A DNA stretch of 64,000 nucleotides from Natranaerobius thermophilus JW/NM-WN-LF. Its GTDB lineage: Bacteria > Bacillota > Natranaerobiia > Natranaerobiales > Natranaerobiaceae. The notes under the pieces are model-generated. The model saw only the letters and a list, made by a program, of their open reading frames with translations. It ran no database searches and was not told where the DNA came from. Location: NCBI RefSeq assembly GCF_000020005.1, contig NC_010718.1, positions 1,121,001 to 1,185,000 of the forward strand. Direction: 5' to 3'. Made by a program: the position numbers and the translations under genes. Shown in pieces: positions 34,041-42,631 of the stretch (position 1 is the first letter of the stretch; each line of letters opens with the position of its first letter).

Positions 34041-36431
34041 TTGCAACTCAATGTACCGGAAGAAATTATTCGAGATTTAAAAAGTTATCAGGATAAAGTT
34101 ATGGATTTTCAGAAAGGTGACTTGGATGAGTTCAGGTTTAAACCGTACCGGGTTGGGAGGGGAGTTTACGAACAGAGAAATGGTAAATATATGATTAGAA
34201 CTAGATTGCCCGGGGGAGAACTAACTTTAGAACAACTAAAAGTTATCAAGAAATTGGCTGAAGCATACGCAGAAAATTTAATACATTTAACAACCAGACA
34301 GGATATCCAGTTTCACAATGTGGAGCTTTCTGATTCACCTAAAATTATAGAGGAACTATTACAATGGGGTATCTTGACTAAGGGTTCCGGGGGAAACACA
34401 CCAAGAAATGTGGTGGGTTCGCCTTTGTCTGGAGTATCTAAGGATGAAGTATTTGATATTAGACCTTTTGTCAAATATACAACGGATTATTTGTTACAAG
34501 ATGAAAGTGCTTTCAATTTACCAAGAAAATTTAAAATTGCTTTTTCTAATTCTCTGGCTGATACTGCTAACGCTACCATTTCTGATTTGGGTTTTATAGC
34601 TAAAATCAAAGATGGCCAAAAAGGTTTTGAAGTATATGGAGCTGGTGGTTTGGGAAATGAACCTTCTAAAGCGATTAAGTTATTTAATTTTATAACCGAG
34701 GATCAAATCTTATTTCATGTAGAAACTATGAAAGAGTTATTTCAGCAGAAGGGAGATAGACTTAACAAAAACAAAGCACGAATCAGACATATAATGTCTA
34801 GGCTTGGACAAGATCAATTTAAAGAGCTATATTATAAATTATTAAAACAAATCAAGGCTGATCATCCGGAGTTGTCTTTATGGGATAAAATTTCAAATCA
34901 TCTAGATATAAATGATGAGAATAAAGATAGTTTTGATAATTTTCAAATAGACAGTCAAGGACAAGCGTACCGAGAAAACAGGTATTCCGAAATTTCCAAT
35001 CAAAGGAAGATACAGCGGTTATCAATAGAACAAAAACAGGCCGGAGCCTATTCGGTCTATTTTCATCCCGAAAAAGGCGACTTAAACACTAGGGATTTAC
35101 AATTATTAATAACAACCATAGAACAAATGAATGATAATATATCGTTTCGAATTTCTAATACCCAGGGTTTTTATCTATGTAATTTGTCCTTTTCAGAAGG
35201 TGAATTACTCATTAATAAACTTGATTATCTTATTCCGGAATACCAGGTAGAGTGCTCAGTTTCGTGTCCAGGAGCTGCTACCTGTAAACTAGGTCTTTGT
35301 TTATCTCAAAAAATGTTAATTCAAACTCTAGATGAATTAAAGCAAAGTGATACTGAAGCACTTAAAGAACTTCCTCGGCTATACATTTCTGGTTGTCCTA
35401 ATTCATGTGGCCAGCATCAAATTGGCCTACTAGGTTTATCCGGAAAAGCTAGTAGGACAGAGGACGGACTTGTACCTGCTTATACAGTGTATATGGGAGG
35501 TAAAACCGAGGCAAACAAAGGACGATTGGCTACGGAATTTGGTGAAATACCAGCTCAAAAGGTTCCTGTATTTTTAAAAGAACTGGCTAAATTAAAAGCT
35601 CAAAATGGATATAAAGATTTTGAAGAATTTGTTTATAATTCAAATAAAAAAATTACCCAACTTATTACAGTTTTTTCAACTTTAGAAAGTTATCAAGAAA
35701 ATCCCGGTTTATATTTTGATTTCGGGTCTAACAAACAATTTTCCCTTGAAGGTAGGGGTCCTGGTGAATGCGGTGCTGGAGTGCTAGACATAATCAAAAT
35801 AGATATCAACAACGCCGAAAGCAGGTTACAAGACTATCAAAACCTAGTTGATACCCGGTTATTGTACCAGGCAGCTTTATCGGGAGCTAGGGCTTTATTG
35901 GTTTTAAAAGGTATCGATACCAATAAAGATAGAGAAATTTTTAATGAATTTATTAAACACTTTGTAGATACGGGCTATGTTCGAGATAGTGTAATAGATT
36001 TAGTAAATAATTTAATGGATTTTAAAATGGGAGACTTGTCAGACTTGAGTTCTTATTATGATGAAGTAATTTATCTTGTTCAAAGAGTTAAAGAGATTTT
36101 TCAATCTCTTAACTCTAGGTTAGAAATTACCGCAGCTAAAGTAGCAAATGAATCAGAGCAACAGACTCAGAAGAGTACAAATAGTGGTGAAGAATCACAA
36201 GGCGAAGAAAGTGATGTGGTGGATTTAAGAGGTGTTAAATGCCCTATGAATTTTGTAAAGGTGAAAATGGCTCTGTCATCTCTTCAAAATGGCGAAATAC
36301 AAGCTTTTTATCTTGACAATGGTGAACCCATGGATAATGTACCTCAAAGTGTTAGGGATGAAGGACATTTCATAAAGGATATAGTTAAGTATAGTGACTA
36401 TAGCAAAATATTAATTAAAAAGTCTGATTAG
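34041..36431 (+). CDS. Siroheme sulfite/nitrite reductase fused to a TusA domain
   Basis: 796 residues, three parts. Residues 1-545 are a siroheme/4Fe-4S reductase: VGRGVYEQRNGKYMIRTRLP, then LTTRQDIQFHNV and the cluster ligands CPGAATC (409, 415) and CPNSC (452, 456). Residues about 555-710 form a helical domain (GECGAGVLDIIK onward) I cannot name. Residues 725-796 are a TusA/SirA-like sulfur-transfer domain with Cys734 in VKCPMNFVKVKMAL. The reductase is expected to make sulfide from sulfite (or ammonia from nitrite); the operon of cysteine-forming genes favours sulfite. TTG 34041 has GAAGGAGGG. No electron-donor gene is adjacent. Confidence 0.88.
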   Translation: MQLNVPEEIIRDLKSYQDKVMDFQKGDLDEFRFKPYRVGRGVYEQRNGKYMIRTRLPGGELTLEQLKVIKKLAEAYAENLIHLTTRQDIQFHNVELSDSPKIIEELLQWGILTKGSGGNTPRNVVGSPLSGVSKDEVFDIRPFVKYTTDYLLQDESAFNLPRKFKIAFSNSLADTANATISDLGFIAKIKDGQKGFEVYGAGGLGNEPSKAIKLFNFITEDQILFHVETMKELFQQKGDRLNKNKARIRHIMSRLGQDQFKELYYKLLKQIKADHPELSLWDKISNHLDINDENKDSFDNFQIDSQGQAYRENRYSEISNQRKIQRLSIEQKQAGAYSVYFHPEKGDLNTRDLQLLITTIEQMNDNISFRISNTQGFYLCNLSFSEGELLINKLDYLIPEYQVECSVSCPGAATCKLGLCLSQKMLIQTLDELKQSDTEALKELPRLYISGCPNSCGQHQIGLLGLSGKASRTEDGLVPAYTVYMGGKTEANKGRLATEFGEIPAQKVPVFLKELAKLKAQNGYKDFEEFVYNSNKKITQLITVFSTLESYQENPGLYFDFGSNKQFSLEGRGPGECGAGVLDIIKIDINNAESRLQDYQNLVDTRLLYQAALSGARALLVLKGIDTNKDREIFNEFIKHFVDTGYVRDSVIDLVNNLMDFKMGDLSDLSSYYDEVIYLVQRVKEIFQSLNSRLEITAAKVANESEQQTQKSTNSGEESQGEESDVVDLRGVKCPMNFVKVKMALSSLQNGEIQAFYLDNGEPMDNVPQSVRDEGHFIKDIVKYSDYSKILIKKSD

Positions 36432-36455
36432 ACCAATTTTTATGGAGGGATTCAA

Positions 36456-36662
36456 ATGGATATCAATTTGAATGGGAAAAAAAGACGATTTGAACAAACG
36501 AGATTGTCAGTAACGGATTTAGTCAAAGAATTAGACATAAATCCTAAAATTGTTCATGTTCAACTGAACGGTGCAATGTTAGATAGAGCTCACTTCGATG
36601 ACACTTTTATCAACGAAGGAGACGAAGTTGAAATTATAACTTATATGGGAGGGGGCCATTAA
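36456..36662 (+). CDS. ThiS-like sulfur carrier ending in GGGH
   Basis: 68 residues with the beta-grasp fold of ThiS/MoaD: MDINLNGKKRRFE, then TDLVKELDI, VQLNGAML and GDEVEIITYMGGG. Carriers must end in Gly-Gly to be adenylated; this one has an additional C-terminal His, so it is a precursor. The operon's JAMM protease is the obvious processing enzyme, as described for HcyS/HcyD in Wolinella. The charged carrier would give sulfur to CysK. ATG 36456 with TGGAGGGA. Thiamine biosynthesis genes are not nearby, so a thiamine role is less likely. Confidence 0.9.
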   Translation: MDINLNGKKRRFEQTRLSVTDLVKELDINPKIVHVQLNGAMLDRAHFDDTFINEGDEVEIITYMGGGH

Positions 36663-36719
36663 CAATGGCTCTTCTCCCTTCCTGATAAATAAAAGTTTCT
36701 ATGTAAAGGGGGAATACAA

Positions 36720-38012
36720 GTGTTGAGAAAGGATGATTGGTGGGCCGTTTGGTTAGGTCTATTTTTAATACTTATTACAGGTCTGGGATTATTAACTGAA
36801 ATCCCTGGACTAGAGGAGTGGACCCACAATCCTCTAAACAGCTTATCGTTAAGTACAGTTTTAGAACTGACGGTTTTAGGAACGGGCCTGGCATTGTTAA
36901 CAGGGATTGCAGTTTATTATATACAAGGAAAGTCATTTGCCAATAATTATCTAAAAGCTTTTCCTTGGGTATTTATGATTGCAGTAATTTCCTATGTGTT
37001 ATCAGAACAATCTCTTGCTTCACATTATGGCCTGGGGTATGTAGTTTGGGCATTAGCTTTGGGTCTATTTATAAGCAATGTTATAGGAGTTCCAGAATTT
37101 ATAAAACCTGCCATTAAGAGTGAATTATTTATAAAAACTGGACTTGTACTTTTAGGTGCTGAAATTTTGTTTGACCGCTTGTTGGTTTTGGGTATTTATG
37201 GAATAGGTGTTGCTTGGATTGTCACACCAATTGTTCTAGTGTCTATGTATTTTATCGGAACTCGGCTTTTAGGAATTAATAATAAATCATTAGTCGTTAC
37301 AATTAGTGCTGCCACTTCTGTATGTGGAGTTAGTGCTGCAATTGTAACAGGAGAAGCTTCCAAGGCTACTGAAGAACAAATGTCTTTAGCTGTTACAATA
37401 ACTTCAGTTATGACGGTATTGATGATAATTTTCATGCCGCTATTGATTACTTTTCTTGGAATAGATCCATTGGTTGGTGGTGCGTGGGTCGGTGGTACCA
37501 TTGATGCCACAGGTGCCGTTGTTGTGGCTGCTTCAGTATTAGGTCAAGAGGCAGTAGAAATCGCTGCTACCATTAAGATGATCCAAAATGTTTTAATAGG
37601 TGTTATCGGTTTTATAATTGCTTTTATCTGGGTGAAAAACTCAGAAGGAATTGAAAATTTACAACAAGAAGGGGAAAAGTCTGTTTCTTGGACAAAGGTA
37701 TGGACAAGATTTCCTAAATTTATAATAGGATTTGTTATAGCTTCTTTGTTATTTTCTTTTGTTTTCACTCCTTATTTAGGGAGTTCTTGGGTTGATAGCA
37801 CATTAGACTTAACTAGTGGGCTTCGAGGCTGGTTTTTTGTACTGGCTTTTGTGAGTATTGGATTAAATGCCCGGTTATCTCGAATGAAATATTTGTTTGA
37901 GAAGGGGAACCCTTTAAAACTATATCTTGTTGGACAAACCTTGAATATTATTGCTACTTTTGTAATGGCTTGGATCTTATTTAGTGGGGTAATATTTCCC
38001 CAACCATTTTAG
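36720..38012 (+). CDS. YeiH/UPF0324-type membrane transporter (putative sulfate exporter family)
   Basis: 430 residues, about 11 membrane helices. Segments ALGLFISNV, LLGAEILFD, SAATSVCGVSAAI and GAWVGGTIDATGAVVVAAS match the YeiH family (Cons_hypoth698), often labelled putative sulfate exporters although direct evidence is thin. As last gene of the sulfur operon it probably moves a sulfur oxyanion or related compound, perhaps sulfite for the reductase or sulfate out. GTG 36720 follows AAAGGGGG. Confidence 0.85.
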   Translation: MLRKDDWWAVWLGLFLILITGLGLLTEIPGLEEWTHNPLNSLSLSTVLELTVLGTGLALLTGIAVYYIQGKSFANNYLKAFPWVFMIAVISYVLSEQSLASHYGLGYVVWALALGLFISNVIGVPEFIKPAIKSELFIKTGLVLLGAEILFDRLLVLGIYGIGVAWIVTPIVLVSMYFIGTRLLGINNKSLVVTISAATSVCGVSAAIVTGEASKATEEQMSLAVTITSVMTVLMIIFMPLLITFLGIDPLVGGAWVGGTIDATGAVVVAASVLGQEAVEIAATIKMIQNVLIGVIGFIIAFIWVKNSEGIENLQQEGEKSVSWTKVWTRFPKFIIGFVIASLLFSFVFTPYLGSSWVDSTLDLTSGLRGWFFVLAFVSIGLNARLSRMKYLFEKGNPLKLYLVGQTLNIIATFVMAWILFSGVIFPQPF

Positions 38013-38123
38013 TTAGTCCACAATGACATAATATTAACTCATTCATTGATAAATAATAAATACTAACTACTCATAGCAGGAACATATCCCTATAATGTCA
38101 AATATTTATTTATGATCACAGTC

Positions 38124-38155
38124 ATGCGTGTTTAAATACTCGTTTAAATACGCAT
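38124..38155. promoter_or_regulatory. 32-bp imperfect palindrome, probable operator of copZ
   Basis: ATGCGTGTTTAAA and TTTAAATACGCAT are inverted repeats matching at 12 of 13 positions, separated by TACTCG. It also reads as a direct repeat of GTTTAAATAC. Located 38 bases before the copper chaperone start. Confidence 0.5.
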
Positions 38156-38193
38156 CAGAAATTATTGTAAAATTCTTATTGGAGGTGGGAAAA

Positions 38194-38427
38194 ATGGCGA
38201 ATTGTTGTGGCGGTAATAATCTAGAAAATATTACCCTAAAAGTAGAAGGAATGGCATGTGAACACTGTAAAAAGGCAATAGAAAAAGAACTTAATAATTT
38301 AGATGGCGTGGATAAAGCAGAAGTTGAGCTTTCTAAAGGACAGGTTGATGTGTCTTTCAATCCAGATAGAGTGACAAAAGAGGACTTGGTTAATGCAATT
38401 ACCGAGGCTGGATATCAAGTTAGATAA
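38194..38427 (+). CDS. copZ: Copper chaperone, HMA domain (CopZ-like)
   Basis: 77 residues from ATG 38194 with TTGGAGGTGGG. The heavy-metal-associated domain has the Cu(I) site in VEGMACEHCKKAIEKEL. Two more Cys at the N-terminus (MANCCGGNN) add a possible second metal site, seen in some clostridial CopZ proteins. It delivers Cu(I) to a P-type ATPase, not encoded in this window. A palindrome upstream suggests metal-responsive control. The upstream in-frame ATG at 38128 lies inside that palindrome and lacks a ribosome site. Confidence 0.88.
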   Translation: MANCCGGNNLENITLKVEGMACEHCKKAIEKELNNLDGVDKAEVELSKGQVDVSFNPDRVTKEDLVNAITEAGYQVR

Positions 38428-38430
38428 ATA

Positions 38431-38482
38431 AAAACCCTTCTATTCTATTGAACATTGTATGAATAGAATAGAAGGGTTTTTT
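38431..38482. terminator. Bidirectional terminator
   Basis: AAAACCCTTCTATTCTATT pairs with AATAGAATAGAAGGGTTTT, followed by TT; serves copZ and the convergent PurL-like gene. Confidence 0.95.
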
Positions 38483-38493
38483 GAATTTAAGAA

Positions 38494-39600
38494 TCACTCG
38501 GATTGTAAAGCATTTAAAATTTCATCACTGGGTTGATTGGGAATTGTGGCTATTCGTTCCCCTTGATATTTGAATATAGACTGGTTTTCAGCGGTTATTT
38601 CACCAATTACGGCACCTTGGCCATTTTTTGCTGAAATTGCTTCTAATACTTCATCGACATTTTCGGGAGCAACTTGCAGGAGCATACGACCTTGAGTTTC
38701 ACAAATTAATCTTTCTTCAGGGCTGATATTCTCTGTTTTTACAGGAGCTTTATCTAGCTCAACTTCAGCACCTAGTCCGCCAAATCGAGCTGATTCGCAT
38801 ACTGCAGCACCTATCCCTGCTGCTCCTAAGTCAGAACAGGCTTTAACTTTACCAGTTTTGAAAGCAGATAAAGTAGCTTCCATAGTGGTTTTTTCCTCCT
38901 CAAAAAGTGCCTGGGCAGGAAGGAGTTCCGAAACTAGTCCGGCTCTATACAAGGTGTCATTTCCATCTACACCTGTTTCTCCAATAATGATAATTTTGTC
39001 ACCTGCTTCTTTAGCAGGTTTAGTGAGGGGTTCTTCTGTGATTTGTTGACCGATGACCGTTAAGACTACGGCTGGGACTATATCGCTAAATGAGGTTGAA
39101 AATCCACCACCCGCTACAAAAACATCCATTGTACTACACATATCTTTTATACCTTTTAACATGATATTTAGCCTTTCCTGGCTAGTCATCGTTTCACAGT
39201 TACCGCAAGTACACTTTTCTTGGAAACCGCATGGCCCTACTATAACTTCTTCTTCTAAGGGCCTGGTTCCGACAAAATCCATAATAAATAATGGTCTAGC
39301 ACCCATGGCTACTACGTCTCTCATGGCGCCTCCAGCCCCTGTGGCTGAACCATCATATGGTCTGGGGACACAAGGAGAACAGTGACTCTCCATTTTTGCA
39401 GCTATCAGATTACCATCATCTGAGGTCTGCACAACAGCTGCGTCATCGTTAGCATCAGGACCGACTTTCAAATAATTCGGCCATGTGTTATCTACCTTTT
39501 GGTTTAATTCCTTAAACTGGCCAAAATCGATGGCTTTGTCGATATTGTGGTGTAAGTGAATAAAAAGACCGTGCATTAGAGCTTTTTCAACTTGGTTCAA
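38494..39600 (-). CDS. PurL-like / AIR-synthase-related protein with altered active-site motif
   Basis: 368 residues of the PurM/PurL/SelD/HypE ATP-binding superfamily. It follows PurL closely in places: ATGAGGAMRDVVAMGARPL and CSDLGAAGIGAAVCESARFG. PurL has ESHNHPS at the catalytic site; here it is ESHCSPC with Cys74 and Cys77. A cluster of four Cys (124, 130, 132, 135; PCGFQEKCTCGNC) replaces another PurL segment. These Cys could bind a metal or carry sulfur. It is too short and too changed to be the purine enzyme. It diverges from ahcY, which suggests no firm role. TTG 39600 with GGAGG. Confidence 0.75.
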   Translation of the reverse strand: MNQVEKALMHGLFIHLHHNIDKAIDFGQFKELNQKVDNTWPNYLKVGPDANDDAAVVQTSDDGNLIAAKMESHCSPCVPRPYDGSATGAGGAMRDVVAMGARPLFIMDFVGTRPLEEEVIVGPCGFQEKCTCGNCETMTSQERLNIMLKGIKDMCSTMDVFVAGGGFSTSFSDIVPAVVLTVIGQQITEEPLTKPAKEAGDKIIIIGETGVDGNDTLYRAGLVSELLPAQALFEEEKTTMEATLSAFKTGKVKACSDLGAAGIGAAVCESARFGGLGAEVELDKAPVKTENISPEERLICETQGRMLLQVAPENVDEVLEAISAKNGQGAVIGEITAENQSIFKYQGERIATIPNQPSDEILNALQSE

Positions 39601-39847
39601 TCAAGTTTCCTCCTTTCGGTTTAAGAAAAATAAGAAACCTACTATAATTTCTTATATAATAGATTACGATAAAAAACGAATAAATCCTTTAATTTTTTTA
39701 AAATGTTCATAAATATTATATAGAATCATAAATATCTTTTGTAGGTTGAAGGGGAAAATATGTAATAAAGTTTATCGTTGAGTCATTTATTATTATAGAG
39801 GAGAATTTGGTCAAGTAATGGAATATTTATAAAAAAGGGAGGTTTTG

Positions 39848-41107
39848 ATGGATATGACAGAAAAGATTAACACTGAGTTAGTGGAGCAGGGGAAAAACAA
39901 AATAATGTGGGCAAGAAACAAAATGCCAGTTATCAGAAATATTTCCGAGCGCTGGAAACGTGAACAACCCCTGGCCGGGATCAGGGTAGCAGCGTGTTTA
40001 CACGTGACCTCAAAAACTGCGAATTTATTAATAACTTTGAAGGATGGTGGGGCTGAAGTAGCCCTTTGTGGCTCAAATCCCTTAAGTACACAAGATGACG
40101 TGGTAGCGGCTTTGAATGAAGTTTATGATGTCCCAACTCATGCCAAACGAGGAGAAGACAAAGATTCCTTTTATAATCGTATTTTAACCGTATTAGACTT
40201 GCAACCTCATATCACAGTAGATGATGGTGCTGATTTAATCACTACATTACATAGCCAGAGAAAAGAATTACTGGATTCAGTACTGGGCGGTACCGAAGAG
40301 ACTACTACAGGTGTTACACGTTTAAAAGCAATGGCCAAAGATAATTATTTAAAGTATCCTGTGATTGCTGTTAATGATGCCATGACTAAACATATGTTTG
40401 ACAACCGTTATGGTACAGGCCAGTCAACTATTGATGGTATTATGAGAGCTACGAATTATTTATTGGCAGGGGCTCATTTTGTAGTAGTCGGTTATGGTTG
40501 GTGCGGACGAGGTATTGCAAAAGATGCTAGCGGCATGGGTGCTCGGGTAACAGTGGTGGAAGTAGATTCAGTCAGAGCTTTAGAAGCTGCTTTAGATGGT
40601 TTCGAAGTTTCTAGTATGGATGAAGCTGCGGAAAAAGCAGATTTTATAGTGACAACAACGGGGAATAAAAATGTGGTTGATAAGAAACATTTAGACAAGA
40701 TCAATGATGGTTGTATATTATCTAATGCCGGTCACTTTAATGTAGAAATTAATTTGCAGGCCTTAGAGGAAATGACTAAGGAACAGCGAGAAGTTCGTCC
40801 TGATGTGCAAGAGTATTCCTTCAAAGATGGGCGAAAGGTATATTTGATTGGGGAAGGTAGATTGGTAAATCTAACTGCTGGTGAAGGACATCCGGCTGAT
40901 GTCATGGATATGAGTTTTTCTAATCAAGCCTTATCTGTAGAATATTTAGCCAAAGAACATGAACAATTAGCTAAAGATGTTTATCCAGTTCCACGGCATT
41001 TAGATGAGAGTATTGCTAAGTTAAAACTTAAGTCAATGGGAATGGAGCTTGAACAGTTAACTGATGAACAAATTGATTATCTTAACTCTTGGGAAATAGG
41101 TACTTAA
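39848..41107 (+). CDS. ahcY: S-adenosylhomocysteine hydrolase
   Basis: About 419 residues. It splits S-adenosylhomocysteine into adenosine and homocysteine with bound NAD+. Motifs: AACLHVTSKTANLL and VALCGSNPLSTQDDV in the substrate domain; VVGYGWCGRGIA as the NAD-binding loop; NAGHFNVEI; and LTAGEGHPADVMDMSF near the C-terminus. ATG 39848 has GGGAGG; the TTG three bases earlier is too close. No SAH riboswitch is visible in the 247 bases upstream. Confidence 0.95.
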   Translation: MDMTEKINTELVEQGKNKIMWARNKMPVIRNISERWKREQPLAGIRVAACLHVTSKTANLLITLKDGGAEVALCGSNPLSTQDDVVAALNEVYDVPTHAKRGEDKDSFYNRILTVLDLQPHITVDDGADLITTLHSQRKELLDSVLGGTEETTTGVTRLKAMAKDNYLKYPVIAVNDAMTKHMFDNRYGTGQSTIDGIMRATNYLLAGAHFVVVGYGWCGRGIAKDASGMGARVTVVEVDSVRALEAALDGFEVSSMDEAAEKADFIVTTTGNKNVVDKKHLDKINDGCILSNAGHFNVEINLQALEEMTKEQREVRPDVQEYSFKDGRKVYLIGEGRLVNLTAGEGHPADVMDMSFSNQALSVEYLAKEHEQLAKDVYPVPRHLDESIAKLKLKSMGMELEQLTDEQIDYLNSWEIGT

Positions 41108-41146
41108 TAAGCTAGCTGTTACGGATGAGTAGGGAGTGGATTTTTC

Positions 41147-41872
41147 ATGAAAGAATGGAATAAAATATTTTATATTTTTGTTGCAGTATTTGGCTTGATA
41201 GCTTTTGGAACCTTTGGATATTATTTATTAACAGATTTATCTTTATTTGATTCTCTTTACATGACAGTGATCACTATTTCTACTGTGGGATATAAAGAAA
41301 TTGGAGAACTAAGTTCTACCGGAAGATTATTTACGATTATTATCATATTTGCCGGTTTAAGTATTGTATTTTACGCTTTTACTAATATAACTACTTTTGT
41401 TATTGAAGGTGAATTTAGAGATTATTTTAGGAGGCGAGCAATGAATAATAAAATTTCCCAGGTTTCAGGTCATTATATACTTTGCGGTGCTGGTGAAACT
41501 GGATTTAGTGTTGTAGAGCAATTTGAAAAAAGTGAATTACCACTGGTGGTAATAGAAAAGGATGAAAATAAAGTTAATAAATTACTCGATCAAGGAATTA
41601 TGGCCATTGAAGGCGATGCCACCTTAGAATCAACCCTCAAAAAAGCACGGATTGAACATGCTAGAGGCTTGGTTACCTCCCTTTCTAGCGATGCTGATAA
41701 TGTACTAGTGGTCTTGACTGCCCGGGAATTAAACAAGGATCTATTCATAGTTTCTCGGGCTATTGAGAAAAATGCTAGCATGAAATTGAAAAGGGCAGGA
41801 GCGGATAACACCATTTCTCCGAACGTATTAGGAGGAGCTAGATGGCATCTATTATGTTACGGCCTACAGTAG
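41147..41872 (+). CDS. Potassium channel, N-terminal part (frameshifted): pore plus TrkA-N domain
   Basis: 241 residues. Two membrane helices (5-28 and 62-85) surround the pore with the K+ filter TVGY (46-49) in ITISTVGYKEIGELS. The following TrkA-N/RCK domain has the nucleotide loop ILCGAGETG and continues to NVLGGAR, after which relatives read MASIMLRPTVVSFLD. Here the frame is lost by one base and ends in an unrelated WHLLCYGLQ. The missing C-terminal part is in the next, overlapping frame with its own ribosome site. It may be a damaged gene, a sequencing error or a working split channel. Confidence 0.82.
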   Translation: MKEWNKIFYIFVAVFGLIAFGTFGYYLLTDLSLFDSLYMTVITISTVGYKEIGELSSTGRLFTIIIIFAGLSIVFYAFTNITTFVIEGEFRDYFRRRAMNNKISQVSGHYILCGAGETGFSVVEQFEKSELPLVVIEKDENKVNKLLDQGIMAIEGDATLESTLKKARIEHARGLVTSLSSDADNVLVVLTARELNKDLFIVSRAIEKNASMKLKRAGADNTISPNVLGGARWHLLCYGLQ

Positions 41873-42153
41873 TTTCATTTTTGGATGTAATAACAGAAGT
41901 GGGCGAAGAATTATTAGAATTGGAAGATGTAATTGTTTGCAAAAAATCTGAATTATTAGGACTTACACTTAAAGAAGCTAGAATACCAGAAAAAACCGGC
42001 TTGATAATTCTGGCATTAAGGAATCAAGGGGAAGATCAATTAGTCTTTAATCCCGGGCCTGAGGAAGTTCTGGAAGAAGGGGATACTATGATGGTTTTAG
42101 GGAAGGTACATCAAATTGACCAGTTAAGACAGATGGCCTGTGATGTCAGATAG
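41842..42153 (+). CDS. Potassium channel, C-terminal part: TrkA-C domain in the +1 frame
   Basis: 103 residues starting ATG 41842, 31 bases before the stop of the upstream frame. It completes the RCK domain (MASIMLRPTVVSFLDV) and adds a TrkA-C ligand-binding domain (CKKSELLGLTLKEARIPEKT to VLGKVHQIDQLRQMA). AGGAGG lies six bases upstream of the ATG, formed by the Gly-Gly codons of the upstream frame, so this part can be translated on its own. A terminator follows at 42168. Confidence 0.82.
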   Translation: MASIMLRPTVVSFLDVITEVGEELLELEDVIVCKKSELLGLTLKEARIPEKTGLIILALRNQGEDQLVFNPGPEEVLEEGDTMMVLGKVHQIDQLRQMACDVR

Positions 42154-42167
42154 CTTTGAGAACTTAA

Positions 42168-42206
42168 ATATTCCGGGTAATTTAGATTTACCCGGAATAT
42201 TTTTTG
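42168..42206 (+). terminator. Terminator after the channel gene(s)
   Basis: ATATTCCGGGTAA pairs perfectly with TTACCCGGAATAT, followed by TTTTT. Confidence 0.93.
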
Positions 42207-42631
42207 GCTGTATTAAAGATTCTTCTGTTCACTTGTTAAGATCTACTGTCAAACCCGCCTAATCACTCAATTGAAAGTTTTACAGTATCAACTACTAAAT
42301 ATAACAGCGACTTTTTAATAAAAATTTATTAACACCGGCAGGATTCCACGAAAATTTGGTGAATAATCATTTAATGAATAATTTCAAAAAGACTTTTGTA
42401 AAACACTTGCTTTAATGATGAATAATATAAATTGGAGTGATACAATTATTTTGACGTGTTTTGAAAGATATTATATAATCAGGTGCAAACATCTCTGAGT
42501 AACTTTATCGCAACCGCCAAGGCGGTTGTTTATTTATAAATTCTGACACCTTTTACCTGGCACTATTATTTATGTTATAATGTGGAGGTATTAATTGGAC
42601 ATGATTACAATTAAAGAAGGAGGAAGTATAA
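42207..42631. other. Intergenic region upstream of tig with a dispersed repeat
   Basis: No gene found. It holds one copy of a 26-base motif (42282-42307) that also occurs at 46151 and 58405, and a hairpin AACCGCC-AA-GGCGGTT (about 42508-42523) followed by GTTTATTT that may be a terminator or leader structure. TTATAAT near 42574 is the likely -10 of tig, with a poor -35. No CtsR or HrcA (CIRCE) site is visible. Confidence 0.5.

Noticed and set aside
39601-39847. Possible SAH or SAM riboswitch before ahcY
   Set aside because: No conserved core or strong paired elements could be found in this AT-rich stretch.
42207-42631. Heat-shock operators (CtsR or CIRCE) before tig/clpP
   Set aside because: Neither the CtsR heptad repeat nor the CIRCE inverted repeat is present.
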